Below are positions 1-6,147 of a stretch of DNA of 6,255 bases, one piece after another. The DNA is from Desulfobacterales bacterium (GTDB lineage Bacteria; Desulfobacterota; Desulfobacteria; Desulfobacterales; Desulfosalsimonadaceae): positions 1-6,255 of the forward strand of contig JAGYOT010000123.1 of the NCBI GenBank assembly GCA_018399455.1. The letters are read 5' to 3'. Position 1 is the first letter of the stretch. Each line of letters starts with the position of its first letter. Made by a program: the position numbers and the translations under genes. Under the pieces are notes generated by a model. The model searched no databases and was not told where the DNA came from. It worked only from the letters and a program-made list of their open reading frames with translations.

Positions 1-104
1 GCAGACATACCCGGAGTATTTTGAGGATTAAAATTTAAGCCTGACACAGATATTGGCGAAAAAGACGGTTTTCGTTCGGGCACTAGGTAACCGATTGACA
101 AATA

Positions 105-731
105 ATGAATAAACCTGCAAATTATTCCTCAACCCATCCGCCGGCCAAGCCGTCCGGCCGGACCAAGCTGGCCAATGCCCTCAGGCAGCTTTTGGCGCAA
201 AAGGATTTCAGCTCCATTACCACCGCTGAACTCTCAAAAACCTCAGGGGTGAATGAAGCCCTGATTTACCGGTACTTCGGCGATAAACGAGGGCTGCTCC
301 ACGCCGTGCTCTCCGAGTACCTGGAAAATTTTGCTGAAAAAACGGAATGGGGGCTCAGGGGGATTGAAGGCGCGGAAAACAAGCTGCGCAAATTTATCTG
401 GAGCAGCATTTATTTTTATGATCAAGATCGTGTGTTTTCAAAAATACTGCTTTTGGAGGTGCGCAATTACCCCGGCTATTTCAGCAGTGAAACCTATGAG
501 ATCGTTAAGCATTACTGTAATCTTCTGTTAGCCGTGATTGAGGCAGGAATGGAGAAAAACGAAATCCGAAGCGATATCAAGGCATCGAGCGTCCGCCAGA
601 TCATCCTCGGCGGAATCGAGCATCTGGTTCTCCCCGCTGTGATCAATGACGGGCCCATAGACCCGGATGAGCTTACGGAGCATTTCTGCACGATTATTTT
701 GAAGGGACTTGCCCCTGAAAGTGTCAACTAG
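105..731 (+). CDS. TetR/AcrR-family transcriptional regulator
   Basis: A 208-residue one-domain-plus-sensor regulator, the usual size for TetR proteins. Residues about 18-65 form the N-terminal DNA-binding domain. The helix-turn-helix runs from ITTAELSKTSGVN (38-50) into the family hallmark ALIYRYFGDKRGLL (52-65). Residues about 75-205 are a helical ligand-binding and dimer domain, too variable to predict its ligand. An in-frame TGA at 96-98 and the absence of another nearby start codon make the ATG at 105 the only sensible start. No good Shine-Dalgarno is visible (only AGG at 85-87, 17 bases away), which fits low expression of a repressor. It lies 115 bases upstream of the epimerase gene on the same strand, so I infer that it controls the methylmalonyl-CoA operon, itself, or both. 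An acyl-CoA-type effector is plausible but not shown. The family call is very secure; target and ligand are unknown. Confidence 0.95.
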   Translation: MNKPANYSSTHPPAKPSGRTKLANALRQLLAQKDFSSITTAELSKTSGVNEALIYRYFGDKRGLLHAVLSEYLENFAEKTEWGLRGIEGAENKLRKFIWSSIYFYDQDRVFSKILLLEVRNYPGYFSSETYEIVKHYCNLLLAVIEAGMEKNEIRSDIKASSVRQIILGGIEHLVLPAVINDGPIDPDELTEHFCTIILKGLAPESVN

Positions 732-782
732 GTTTGCCTGGAAGAGATAGTATGTATGCCTTACCCCATAAAATAAAGATAA

Positions 783-829
783 TTTAAAGGTAAAAGCCGA
801 ACCTTGTAAATGGCCCTTACCATTTTAAA
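783..829. promoter_or_regulatory. Candidate operator: imperfect dyad before the epimerase gene
   Basis: Arms GGTAAAAGCC (789-798) and GGCCCTTACC (812-821) are inverted repeats matching at 8 of 10 positions around a 13-base spacer. They are flanked by TTTAAA (783-788) and TTTAAA (824-829), which extend the symmetry with a two-base bulge. A further TTACC lies at 761-765, so TTACC/GGTAA half-sites start at 761, 789 and 817, exactly 28 bases apart. GGTAACC also occurs at 86-92, just ahead of the tetR start. The site sits immediately before the epimerase ribosome binding site and just after a TetR gene, which suggests an operator. It could instead be a leader hairpin or chance. Confidence 0.3.
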
Positions 830-834
830 CGAAC

Positions 835-840
835 AAGGAG
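835..840 (+). promoter_or_regulatory. Ribosome binding site of the epimerase gene
   Basis: AAGGAG lies six bases before the ATG at 847. This is a near-consensus Shine-Dalgarno at ideal spacing and fixes the epimerase start. It contrasts with the poor site in front of the tetR gene. Confidence 0.85.
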
Positions 841-846
841 CGAGAC

Positions 847-1248
847 ATGAAACTGCTTAAAATTGATCACATTGGGATTGCGGTTAACGATATCAGCCAG
901 GCCAAGGCGTTCTGGACGGATGTTTTGGGACTGAACTTTGAGGGAGATGAAACCGTTGCCGAACAGAAGGTCAAAACCGCTTTTTTCCCGGTTGGGGAAA
1001 GTGAAGTCGAGCTTTTGGAGTCCACAGCGGCGGATGGTCCAATTGCCAAGTATATTGAAAAAAAAGGACAGGGAATCCAGCATGTGGCCTTTGGGGTGGA
1101 AAATATTGACGAGGCCCTTGCTGAACTCAAGGAAAAGGGCGTTCGTCTGATTGATGAAACCCCCAGAAAAGGTGCGGGTGGTGCGCGAATTGCCTTTCTG
1201 CATCCCAAGGCAACAAACGGGGTGCTCGTGGAGCTGTGCGAGCGATAA
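847..1248 (+). CDS. mce: Methylmalonyl-CoA epimerase
   Basis: A 133-residue protein of the vicinal oxygen chelate (glyoxalase/bleomycin resistance) superfamily that interconverts (S)- and (R)-methylmalonyl-CoA. This links the carboxyltransferase, which handles the S form, to the mutase, which needs the R form. Two beta-alpha-beta-beta-beta modules are visible: DHIGIAV (7-13) begins the first and QHVAFGV (78-84) the second. By alignment from memory with the Propionibacterium enzyme, the metal ligands are H8, E55, H79 and E129; E55 replaces a Gln there. The acidic residue E39 in AEQKVK lies where the family has its conserved active-site acid. The C-terminal signature GTGG-like stretch (here GAGGARIAFLHP, 109-120) and GVLVEL (125-130) are typical. 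Length is full. It should act in the cytoplasm. A Shine-Dalgarno six bases upstream supports the start. It is separated from the mutase gene by 99 bases but clearly belongs to the same pathway. Confidence 0.96.
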   Translation: MKLLKIDHIGIAVNDISQAKAFWTDVLGLNFEGDETVAEQKVKTAFFPVGESEVELLESTAADGPIAKYIEKKGQGIQHVAFGVENIDEALAELKEKGVRLIDETPRKGAGGARIAFLHPKATNGVLVELCER

Positions 1249-1252
1249 GTCT

Positions 1253-1280
1253 TTGCGATCCTATCGTCTTGTGCTATTTT
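1253..1280 (+). promoter_or_regulatory. Weak sigma70-like promoter candidate before the mutase gene
   Basis: TTGCGA (1253-1258) and TATTTT (1275-1280) are separated by 16 bases. The second box is preceded by TGC (1272-1274), giving an extended -10. Each hexamer matches the consensus at four of six positions. It lies in the 99-base gap between the epimerase and mutase genes and could give the mutase-MeaB-carboxyltransferase block its own transcription. The region is AT-rich, so such matches arise easily by chance. Confidence 0.25.
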
Positions 1281-1347
1281 AAATTTTTGCGGTTCAATGC
1301 GGGTATCAATTTATTCCGGCAATCTTAATATATGATGGAGTAAAGCC

Positions 1348-3474
1348 ATGAGTGAACATCCGGATCTGGCCAAATGGAAGGAAATGGCGGAAAAGGAACT
1401 ACGGGGCAAGCCCCTGGATTCACTTTACCGTCAAACGCCTGAAGGCATCACTGTAAAACCCCTTTACACCAGGGAAGATCTCGAAAACATCGAATTTCAA
1501 AACACCCTGCCAGGCATGGAGCCTTTTGTTCGGGGTGTGCGTGCGACAATGTATACCAACCGGCCCTGGACTATCCGGCAGTATGCGGGGTTCTCGACCG
1601 CCAAGGAATCCAATGAATTTTATAGAAAAAGCCTGGCTGCGGGTCAGAAGGGGCTTTCCATCGCCTTTGACCTCGCCACCCACCGCGGCTACGACTCAGA
1701 TCACCCACGTGTTTCCGGAGATGTTGGAAAAGCGGGCGTTCCGGTGGATTCCGTGGAGGATATGAAGATCCTGTTCGACGGAATCCCGCTGGACCAGATG
1801 TCGGTGTCCATGACCATGAACGGGGCCGTGCTACCGATTCTCGCAGGCTACATTGTGGCCGCTGAGGAGCAGGGGGTTTCCCAGGAAAAGCTAAACGGCA
1901 CCATTCAGAACGATATACTGAAGGAGTATCTCACACGAAACACCTACATTTATCCGCCCAATCCCTCTATGCGGATCGTCTCGGACATTATCGGGTACTG
2001 TTCAAAACACATGCCCAAATATAACACCGTCAGCATCAGCGGCTACCACATGATGGAGGCGGGCGCGGATTCGGTGCTGCAGACGGCATTTACCCTGGCC
2101 GACGGGTTGGAATACGTTAAAACCGCTCTCAACGCCGGCCTTGGGATTGATGATTTCGCCCCACGGCTCTCCTTTTTCTTTGGTGTCGGAATGAACTTTT
2201 TTATGGAGATTGCCATGCTCCGGGCAGCACGGTTTCTGTGGCATGAGCTCATGCAGCGGTTCAATCCGAAAAATCCCAAGTCTCTGATGCTTCGCACCCA
2301 TGTCCAGACATCGGGCTGGAGCCTCACCCAGCAGGATCCTTACAACAATATTATCCGGACGACACTTGAGTGCCTGGCTGCGGTCCTGGGGGGAACCCAG
2401 TCGCTTCACACCAACTCCTTTGATGAGGCCGTAAGCCTGCCCACGGATCTTTCGGCCCGAATATCACGGAATACGCAGCTAATTGTCCAGGAGGAGTCCC
2501 ATGTCACCGATGTGGTTGACCCCATTGGCGGTTCTTATTATATCGAAGCGCTGACCCAGTCGATTGTGGATGCGGCCAGAAAAATCATTAACGAGGTGGA
2601 GGAACTTGGCGGTATGGCCAAGGCCATCGAATCCGGCATGCCCAAGATGCGCATCGAGGAGTCTGCTGCCCGGCGTCAGGCAAAGATCGACCAGGGCAAG
2701 GAGACTATTGTCGGCGTTAACAAATACCAGGTGGATGAGCAGACCGAGATCGATGTCAGGGAGATTTCAACGGCGGTTCGCGACGAGCAGGTGGCGCGTC
2801 TGAGAGAGATAAGGGAGAAGCGAGACGATGATGCGGTAAAGGCCGCACTGGACAAGCTTGCCCGGTATGCCGAATCTGATGGCAATCTCCTTGAGGCGAG
2901 CATCGAGGCGGTCCGCGCCCGTGCAACGGTGGGTGAGGTAAGCGATGCCCTGGAGAAGGTTTTCGGCCGCTACGTCGCCACCACCCAGTGCATTTCCGGG
3001 GTATACGCTTCGGAGTACAAGGATGACGAAATCATTGCCTCCATCCGCAAGCGAACCGAGCAGTTTGCAGAAAAGCAAGGCCGGCGGCCGCGGATCTTGG
3101 TTACCAAAATGGGTCAGGATGGCCATGACCGGGGGATCAAAGTGGTGGCCACCGCTTACGCGGACCTTGGATTTGACGTGGATATCAGCCCCATGTTTCA
3201 GACCCCGACAGAAGCCGCCCGCATGGCGGTAGAAAACGATGTGCACGTGGTTGGGGTATCAAGCCTTGCCGCAGGGCACAAGATTCTGGTGCCGGATCTG
3301 ATTGAAGCCCTTAAAAAGGAGGGCGCCGAAGAAGTGCTCGTCGTGGTAGGCGGCATTATACCGCCAGCGGATTATCAATTTCTTTATGACTGTGGCGTGT
3401 CGGCTGTCTTCGGTCCGGGAACGGTTGTCACGGATTCAGCCAACCAGGTGCTGAAGGCCCTGGAGCAAAAATAA
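1348..3474 (+). CDS. mcm: Adenosylcobalamin-dependent methylmalonyl-CoA mutase, single-chain form
   Basis: Interconverts (R)-methylmalonyl-CoA and succinyl-CoA by radical rearrangement. The 708 residues carry both domains: a substrate-binding TIM barrel (about 30-510), a helical linker, and a C-terminal B12 domain (about 580-705). The cobalamin motif is intact: D591-x-H593-x-x-G596 with H593 as lower cobalt ligand, S638-x-L640, and G668-G669. Substrate-pocket residues match methylmalonyl-CoA mutase rather than isobutyryl-CoA mutase: Y79 (TIRQYAGFS) and R197 (LTRN), corresponding to Propionibacterium Y89 and R207, which become Phe and Gln in isobutyryl-CoA mutase. H234 (GYHMMEAGA) corresponds to catalytic H244, and K587 and D591 to K604 and D608. 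It is the fused catalytic type, so no separate small B12 subunit is required. GGAG at 1337-1340, seven bases from the ATG, supports the start. The stop codon shares its last base with the meaB start. No frame damage is seen. Confidence 0.98.
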   Translation: MSEHPDLAKWKEMAEKELRGKPLDSLYRQTPEGITVKPLYTREDLENIEFQNTLPGMEPFVRGVRATMYTNRPWTIRQYAGFSTAKESNEFYRKSLAAGQKGLSIAFDLATHRGYDSDHPRVSGDVGKAGVPVDSVEDMKILFDGIPLDQMSVSMTMNGAVLPILAGYIVAAEEQGVSQEKLNGTIQNDILKEYLTRNTYIYPPNPSMRIVSDIIGYCSKHMPKYNTVSISGYHMMEAGADSVLQTAFTLADGLEYVKTALNAGLGIDDFAPRLSFFFGVGMNFFMEIAMLRAARFLWHELMQRFNPKNPKSLMLRTHVQTSGWSLTQQDPYNNIIRTTLECLAAVLGGTQSLHTNSFDEAVSLPTDLSARISRNTQLIVQEESHVTDVVDPIGGSYYIEALTQSIVDAARKIINEVEELGGMAKAIESGMPKMRIEESAARRQAKIDQGKETIVGVNKYQVDEQTEIDVREISTAVRDEQVARLREIREKRDDDAVKAALDKLARYAESDGNLLEASIEAVRARATVGEVSDALEKVFGRYVATTQCISGVYASEYKDDEIIASIRKRTEQFAEKQGRRPRILVTKMGQDGHDRGIKVVATAYADLGFDVDISPMFQTPTEAARMAVENDVHVVGVSSLAAGHKILVPDLIEALKKEGAEEVLVVVGGIIPPADYQFLYDCGVSAVFGPGTVVTDSANQVLKALEQK

Positions 3475-4469
3475 TGGAGACGGACCCCCAATACTACATA
3501 GGGGGGGTCCGGGCCGGCGACCGGAAGGTACTGGCAAAGACCATTACCCTGATTGAGAGTTCGCTTTCAGCCCACCAGGCGCTGGTTACAAGCGTGCTGG
3601 ACGGCCTTATTCCGTATACCGGAGAGTCAATTCGTTTAGGTATTACCGGGGTTCCGGGTGCCGGCAAAAGCACCTTTATTGAGAACCTGGGATTGAGGCT
3701 CGCGGACGTGGGCCACCGCCTGGCGATCCTGGCCGTGGACCCGAGCAGTGCAAGGAGCGGAGGCAGCATCCTGGGGGACAAAACACGGATGGAGAAGCTC
3801 TCCGCCCATGAAAAGGCTTTTATCCGGCCTTCGCCCTCCGGCGGATCTTTGGGCGGGGTTTCCCGAAAAACCCGGGAGGCCATGCTGATCTGCGAGGCGG
3901 CCGGTTTTGATGTGGTGATTGTGGAGACCGTAGGCGTAGGCCAATCCGAGGTTTCGGTGGCGTCTATGGTGGATTTTTTTCTGGTCCTGATTCTGGCCGG
4001 GGCCGGTGACGAACTTCAGGGCATTAAACGCGGGGTGCTGGAGCTTGCTGATGCCATTGCCGTCAACAAAGCGGACGGCAATAACATTGAAAACGCGAAA
4101 AAGACACGAAAGGCTTTTGAAGATGCCCTGCATCTGCTCTCTCCGTCCGCATCTACGTGGATGCCGCCGGTCATGACCTGCAGTGCAATGACCATGGCGG
4201 GACTGGAGGAGATATGGCAGACGGTCCTTAGGCATCGTCGCGAACTTACTGAATCCGGGGAACTTTCTGCCAAACGCAAACACCAGGCCCTGGACTGGAT
4301 GCACTTTTTACTGGAAGAGGGATTAAAGGATTGGTTCTATCACACGCCTGAAATCCAACAGGCGCTGCCGTCACTTCAAAAGGCGGTAGAGCATGGGGAG
4401 ACCACACCGACAGCAGCGGTTAAAAAGATGCTGGAGATATTCACCCGGTGCAATGAAAGGAATGAATAA
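3474..4469 (+). CDS. meaB: MeaB/ArgK-family GTPase, chaperone of methylmalonyl-CoA mutase
   Basis: A 331-residue G3E-family P-loop GTPase, homologue of human MMAA. It gates cofactor loading into the mutase and protects or rescues the enzyme after radical loss. Visible motifs: Walker A GVPGAGKST (59-67), AVDPSSARSGGSILGDKTRM (87-106) including the switch region, ETVGVGQSE (151-159) as the Walker B/G3 region, GDELQGIK (178-185) corresponding to the switch III loop that contacts the mutase, and NKAD (198-201) for guanine recognition. The C-terminal helices (about 265-325) match the dimerisation arm. The ATG overlaps the mutase TAA by one base (TAATG), with GGAG at 3462-3465 eight bases upstream, indicating translational coupling to its client enzyme. 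The gene order and family together make the role secure, although the old ArgK transport-kinase label may appear in databases. Its first codons contain a strong hairpin (see 3481-3511). Confidence 0.97.
   Translation: METDPQYYIGGVRAGDRKVLAKTITLIESSLSAHQALVTSVLDGLIPYTGESIRLGITGVPGAGKSTFIENLGLRLADVGHRLAILAVDPSSARSGGSILGDKTRMEKLSAHEKAFIRPSPSGGSLGGVSRKTREAMLICEAAGFDVVIVETVGVGQSEVSVASMVDFFLVLILAGAGDELQGIKRGVLELADAIAVNKADGNNIENAKKTRKAFEDALHLLSPSASTWMPPVMTCSAMTMAGLEEIWQTVLRHRRELTESGELSAKRKHQALDWMHFLLEEGLKDWFYHTPEIQQALPSLQKAVEHGETTPTAAVKKMLEIFTRCNERNE
3481..3511 (+). other. Perfect 9-bp GC-rich hairpin in the meaB initiation region
   Basis: CGGACCCCC (3481-3489) is the exact reverse complement of GGGGGTCCG (3503-3511), with a 13-base loop. 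Eight of nine pairs are G-C. The left arm begins seven bases after the first base of the meaB ATG, inside the region covered by an initiating ribosome. The right arm belongs to a G run at 3501-3507, so the pairing could also slip register. In RNA this could reduce or condition meaB initiation unless it is opened by ribosomes finishing the mutase gene. The structure is seen in the sequence; the regulatory role is inferred. Confidence 0.6.
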
Positions 4470-6022
4470 TGGGGCGCAACGCTGACAAACTCGAAGAACT
4501 CAAAAACTTCAGAAAGCAGATGCAGGCAATGGGAGGGGAAAAGAGCGTGGCAAAACAGCGGGAGCAGGGCAAAATGACTGCCCGCGACCGACTCGACCGG
4601 CTCTTTGATCCGGGCACGTTCCGGGAGGTTGATATGTTCGTCAAACACCGGTGCGTGGATTTTGGCATGGACAAAAGTGATATTCCGGCAGACGGCGTGG
4701 TGACTGGCTACGGCTATGTCAATGGCCGTCCGGTTTTTGCCTATTCCCAGGATTTTACCGCCCGCGCCGGCACCCTCGGCGAAATGCATGCACGAAAAAT
4801 TTGTAAAATTATGGACATGGCCCATAAGGCCGGTGCTCCGGTGGTGGGGTTCAACGATTCGGGCGGCGCCAGGATCCAGGAAGGCGTGGACGCACTCTGC
4901 GGCTATGGGGAAATTTTTTACCGAAACTCCATTTGTTCGGGCGTTATTCCTCAGATTTCAGCCATCATGGGGCCCACTGCAGGCGGAGCGGTCTACTCGC
5001 CGGCGATGACAGACTGGATCTTCATGGTAAAAAAAACCAGCCACATGTTTATTACGGGCCCACAGGTTATAAAATCCGTTACCGGGGAAGAAATTAGCTT
5101 TGAAGAGCTGGGCGGAGCGATTTCTCACAATGAAAAGAGCGGGGTCGCCCATTTTGCCTGTGACTCCGAAGACCACGCCATTGACGAAATAAAGACCCTG
5201 CTATCGTATCTGCCATCCAACAACATGGAGGATCCGCCGATTGTTGAAACCGGAGACGATCCGGGGCGCATGGACCCCGACCTGGATACGTTTATCCCGG
5301 AAGACCCCAACAGTCCATACGATGTGAAAACGGTTATCGAATCCATCGTGGACAACGGTACCTATTTTGAACCCCATACCCTTTATGCCAAAAATATTGT
5401 TATCTGCTTTGCGCGGTTAAACGGCAGAAGCATTGGCATTATTGCCAATCAGCCCAATTATCTGGCAGGATGTCTCGATATTAATGCCTCAGACAAGGCG
5501 ACCCGTTTTATCCGTTTCTGTGATGCCTTTAATATTCCGCTTTTAACCATTGCCGATGTTCCCGGCTATATGCCCGGCAGTGACCAGGAATGGGGAGGGA
5601 TTATACGGCACGGGGCCAAACTCCTGTGGTGTTATTCCGAGGTCACAGTGCCGCAGCTTCTCCTGATTTTGCGCAAGGATTACGGTGGCGCCTATCTTGC
5701 CATGTCTTCGAAGCATCTGGGCGCGGATGTCGCATTCGCCTGGCCCTCGGCTGAAATTGCGGTGATGGGCGCTGAAGGGGCGGCCAACATCATCCACCGC
5801 AAAACGATCCAGGAATCTGATGACCCGGATGCCAAGCGGAAGGAAAAAATCGAAGAATACCGGGAGCTGTTTTCCAATCCTTATCGGGCGGCACGGCGCG
5901 GTTATGTCGATGACGTGATTATTCCCAGCGAGACACGCCCCCGGCTGATTGAAGCCCTGGAGATTATGGCCAACAAGCGTCAGATGCTCCCGCCCAAAAA
6001 ACACGGGAATATACCGGTATAG
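4469..6022 (+). CDS. mmdA: Biotin-dependent acyl-CoA carboxyltransferase subunit (propionyl-CoA carboxylase beta / methylmalonyl-CoA decarboxylase alpha type)
   Basis: Moves a carboxyl group between biotin and propionyl-CoA/(S)-methylmalonyl-CoA. At 517 residues it is full length for the family, with two crotonase-like halves. The N-terminal half (about 20-275) carries the acyl-CoA oxyanion motif FNDSGGARIQEG (128-139) and GPTAGGAVYSPAM (168-180). The C-terminal half (about 280-510) carries DVPGYMPG (363-370), QEWGGIIRHGAKLL (373-386), YGGAYLAMSSKHLGAD (405-420) and AEIAVMGAEGAANI (428-441), which bind biotin and the acyl chain. Position 410 is Leu where Streptomyces PccB has its specificity Asp (D422). 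This resembles MmdA and transcarboxylase 12S, so I favour that subgroup; propionyl-CoA carboxylase beta is the alternative. It has no membrane segments and is soluble. The ATG overlaps the meaB stop (TAATG), with AAAGGA (4456-4461) seven bases upstream. It needs a biotin carrier and a carboxyl donor module, both outside the window. Confidence 0.95.
   Translation: MGRNADKLEELKNFRKQMQAMGGEKSVAKQREQGKMTARDRLDRLFDPGTFREVDMFVKHRCVDFGMDKSDIPADGVVTGYGYVNGRPVFAYSQDFTARAGTLGEMHARKICKIMDMAHKAGAPVVGFNDSGGARIQEGVDALCGYGEIFYRNSICSGVIPQISAIMGPTAGGAVYSPAMTDWIFMVKKTSHMFITGPQVIKSVTGEEISFEELGGAISHNEKSGVAHFACDSEDHAIDEIKTLLSYLPSNNMEDPPIVETGDDPGRMDPDLDTFIPEDPNSPYDVKTVIESIVDNGTYFEPHTLYAKNIVICFARLNGRSIGIIANQPNYLAGCLDINASDKATRFIRFCDAFNIPLLTIADVPGYMPGSDQEWGGIIRHGAKLLWCYSEVTVPQLLLILRKDYGGAYLAMSSKHLGADVAFAWPSAEIAVMGAEGAANIIHRKTIQESDDPDAKRKEKIEEYRELFSNPYRAARRGYVDDVIIPSETRPRLIEALEIMANKRQMLPPKKHGNIPV
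6010..6021. repeat. 12-bp perfect palindrome across the carboxyltransferase stop
   Basis: TATACCGGTATA is its own reverse complement. It covers the last codons (Ile-Pro-Val) and the first two bases of the TAG stop. It is too short for a terminator stem and has no following T run. It may be a chance outcome of codon choice or a protein-binding site. Confidence 0.5.
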
Positions 6023-6049
6023 AGACTATAAACTGGAGACTGGAAACTA
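6022..6049 (+). repeat. Four tandem 7-base units directly after the stop codon
   Basis: The 28 bases divide cleanly into GAGACTA, TAAACTG, GAGACTG and GAAACTA, consensus GARACTR. Equivalently they are two 14-base units identical at 11 of 14 positions. The array starts at the last base of the TAG stop and fades into GAAGGAAGG. This is noncoding spacer DNA, and the origin could be slippage or a dispersed intergenic heptad repeat. It has no CRISPR character, being too short and lacking unique spacers. Confidence 0.65.
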
Positions 6050-6086
6050 GAAGGAAGGATCTGGTCTTTTATTTTATGGGCGAAGA

Positions 6087-6108
6087 GTGAATCAACAATT
6101 CACAATTG
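6087..6108. repeat. Overlapping short inverted repeats in the spacer before the last gene
   Basis: GTGAAT (6087-6092) and ATTCAC (6098-6103) form a perfect 6-bp dyad with a 5-base gap. CAATT (6096-6100) and AATTG (6104-6108) form a second, overlapping dyad. Both are AT-rich, so alternative weak hairpins are possible. There is no GC stem followed by T residues, so I do not call a terminator. The pieces also repeat at roughly 8-base steps (ACAATT, ACAATT). Confidence 0.4.
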
Positions 6109-6138
6109 CTAATACCCAACAACTAAAACCTTTTTAAC

Positions 6139-6142
6139 GGAG
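6139..6142 (+). promoter_or_regulatory. Ribosome binding site deciding the start of the last gene
   Basis: GGAG lies two bases before the ATG at 6145 and five bases before the ATG at 6148. The longer spacing favours the second ATG. Both are in the same frame, so the choice changes the protein by one methionine only. Confidence 0.6.
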
Positions 6143-6147
6143 CGATG

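Noticed and set aside
2..31. Nine in-frame codons ending in TAA (QTYPEYFED) that could be the end of an upstream gene.
   Set aside because: Too short to separate from chance; the other two frames also end in stops by 38, and there is no recognisable motif.
57..74. Small hairpin CGAAAA - AGACGG - TTTTCG upstream of the tetR gene.
   Set aside because: Six weak pairs with no T run after it; not a convincing terminator, and it does not match the half-sites seen before the epimerase.
95..100. Perfect -35 hexamer TTGACA.
   Set aside because: It lies five bases before the tetR start codon; a -10 would fall inside the gene (around 118-123) and none is seen there.
1058..1065. A8 runs in frame as A AAA AAA in the epimerase (1058-1065) and carboxyltransferase (5029-5036), possible -1 slippage sites.
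   Set aside because: Both simply encode Lys-Lys, no stimulating structure is evident downstream, and the shifted frame in the epimerase ends quickly. Sequencing or slippage noise is the only practical concern.
1249..1347. Possible cobalamin riboswitch ahead of the B12-dependent mutase.
   Set aside because: The gap is far shorter than a cobalamin riboswitch, and no B12-box (GCCACTG-like) is present.
3636..4304. A 222-codon open frame on the minus strand opposite meaB, and a 159-codon one opposite the mutase B12 domain.
   Set aside because: These mirror the codon bias of the well-supported plus-strand genes, have no recognisable domains, and lie wholly inside them.
6023..6147. A rho-independent terminator after the carboxyltransferase gene.
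   Set aside because: The palindrome at 6010-6021 and the dyads at 6087-6108 lack a GC-rich stem followed by T residues, and the next gene on the same strand looks functionally linked, so transcription probably continues.
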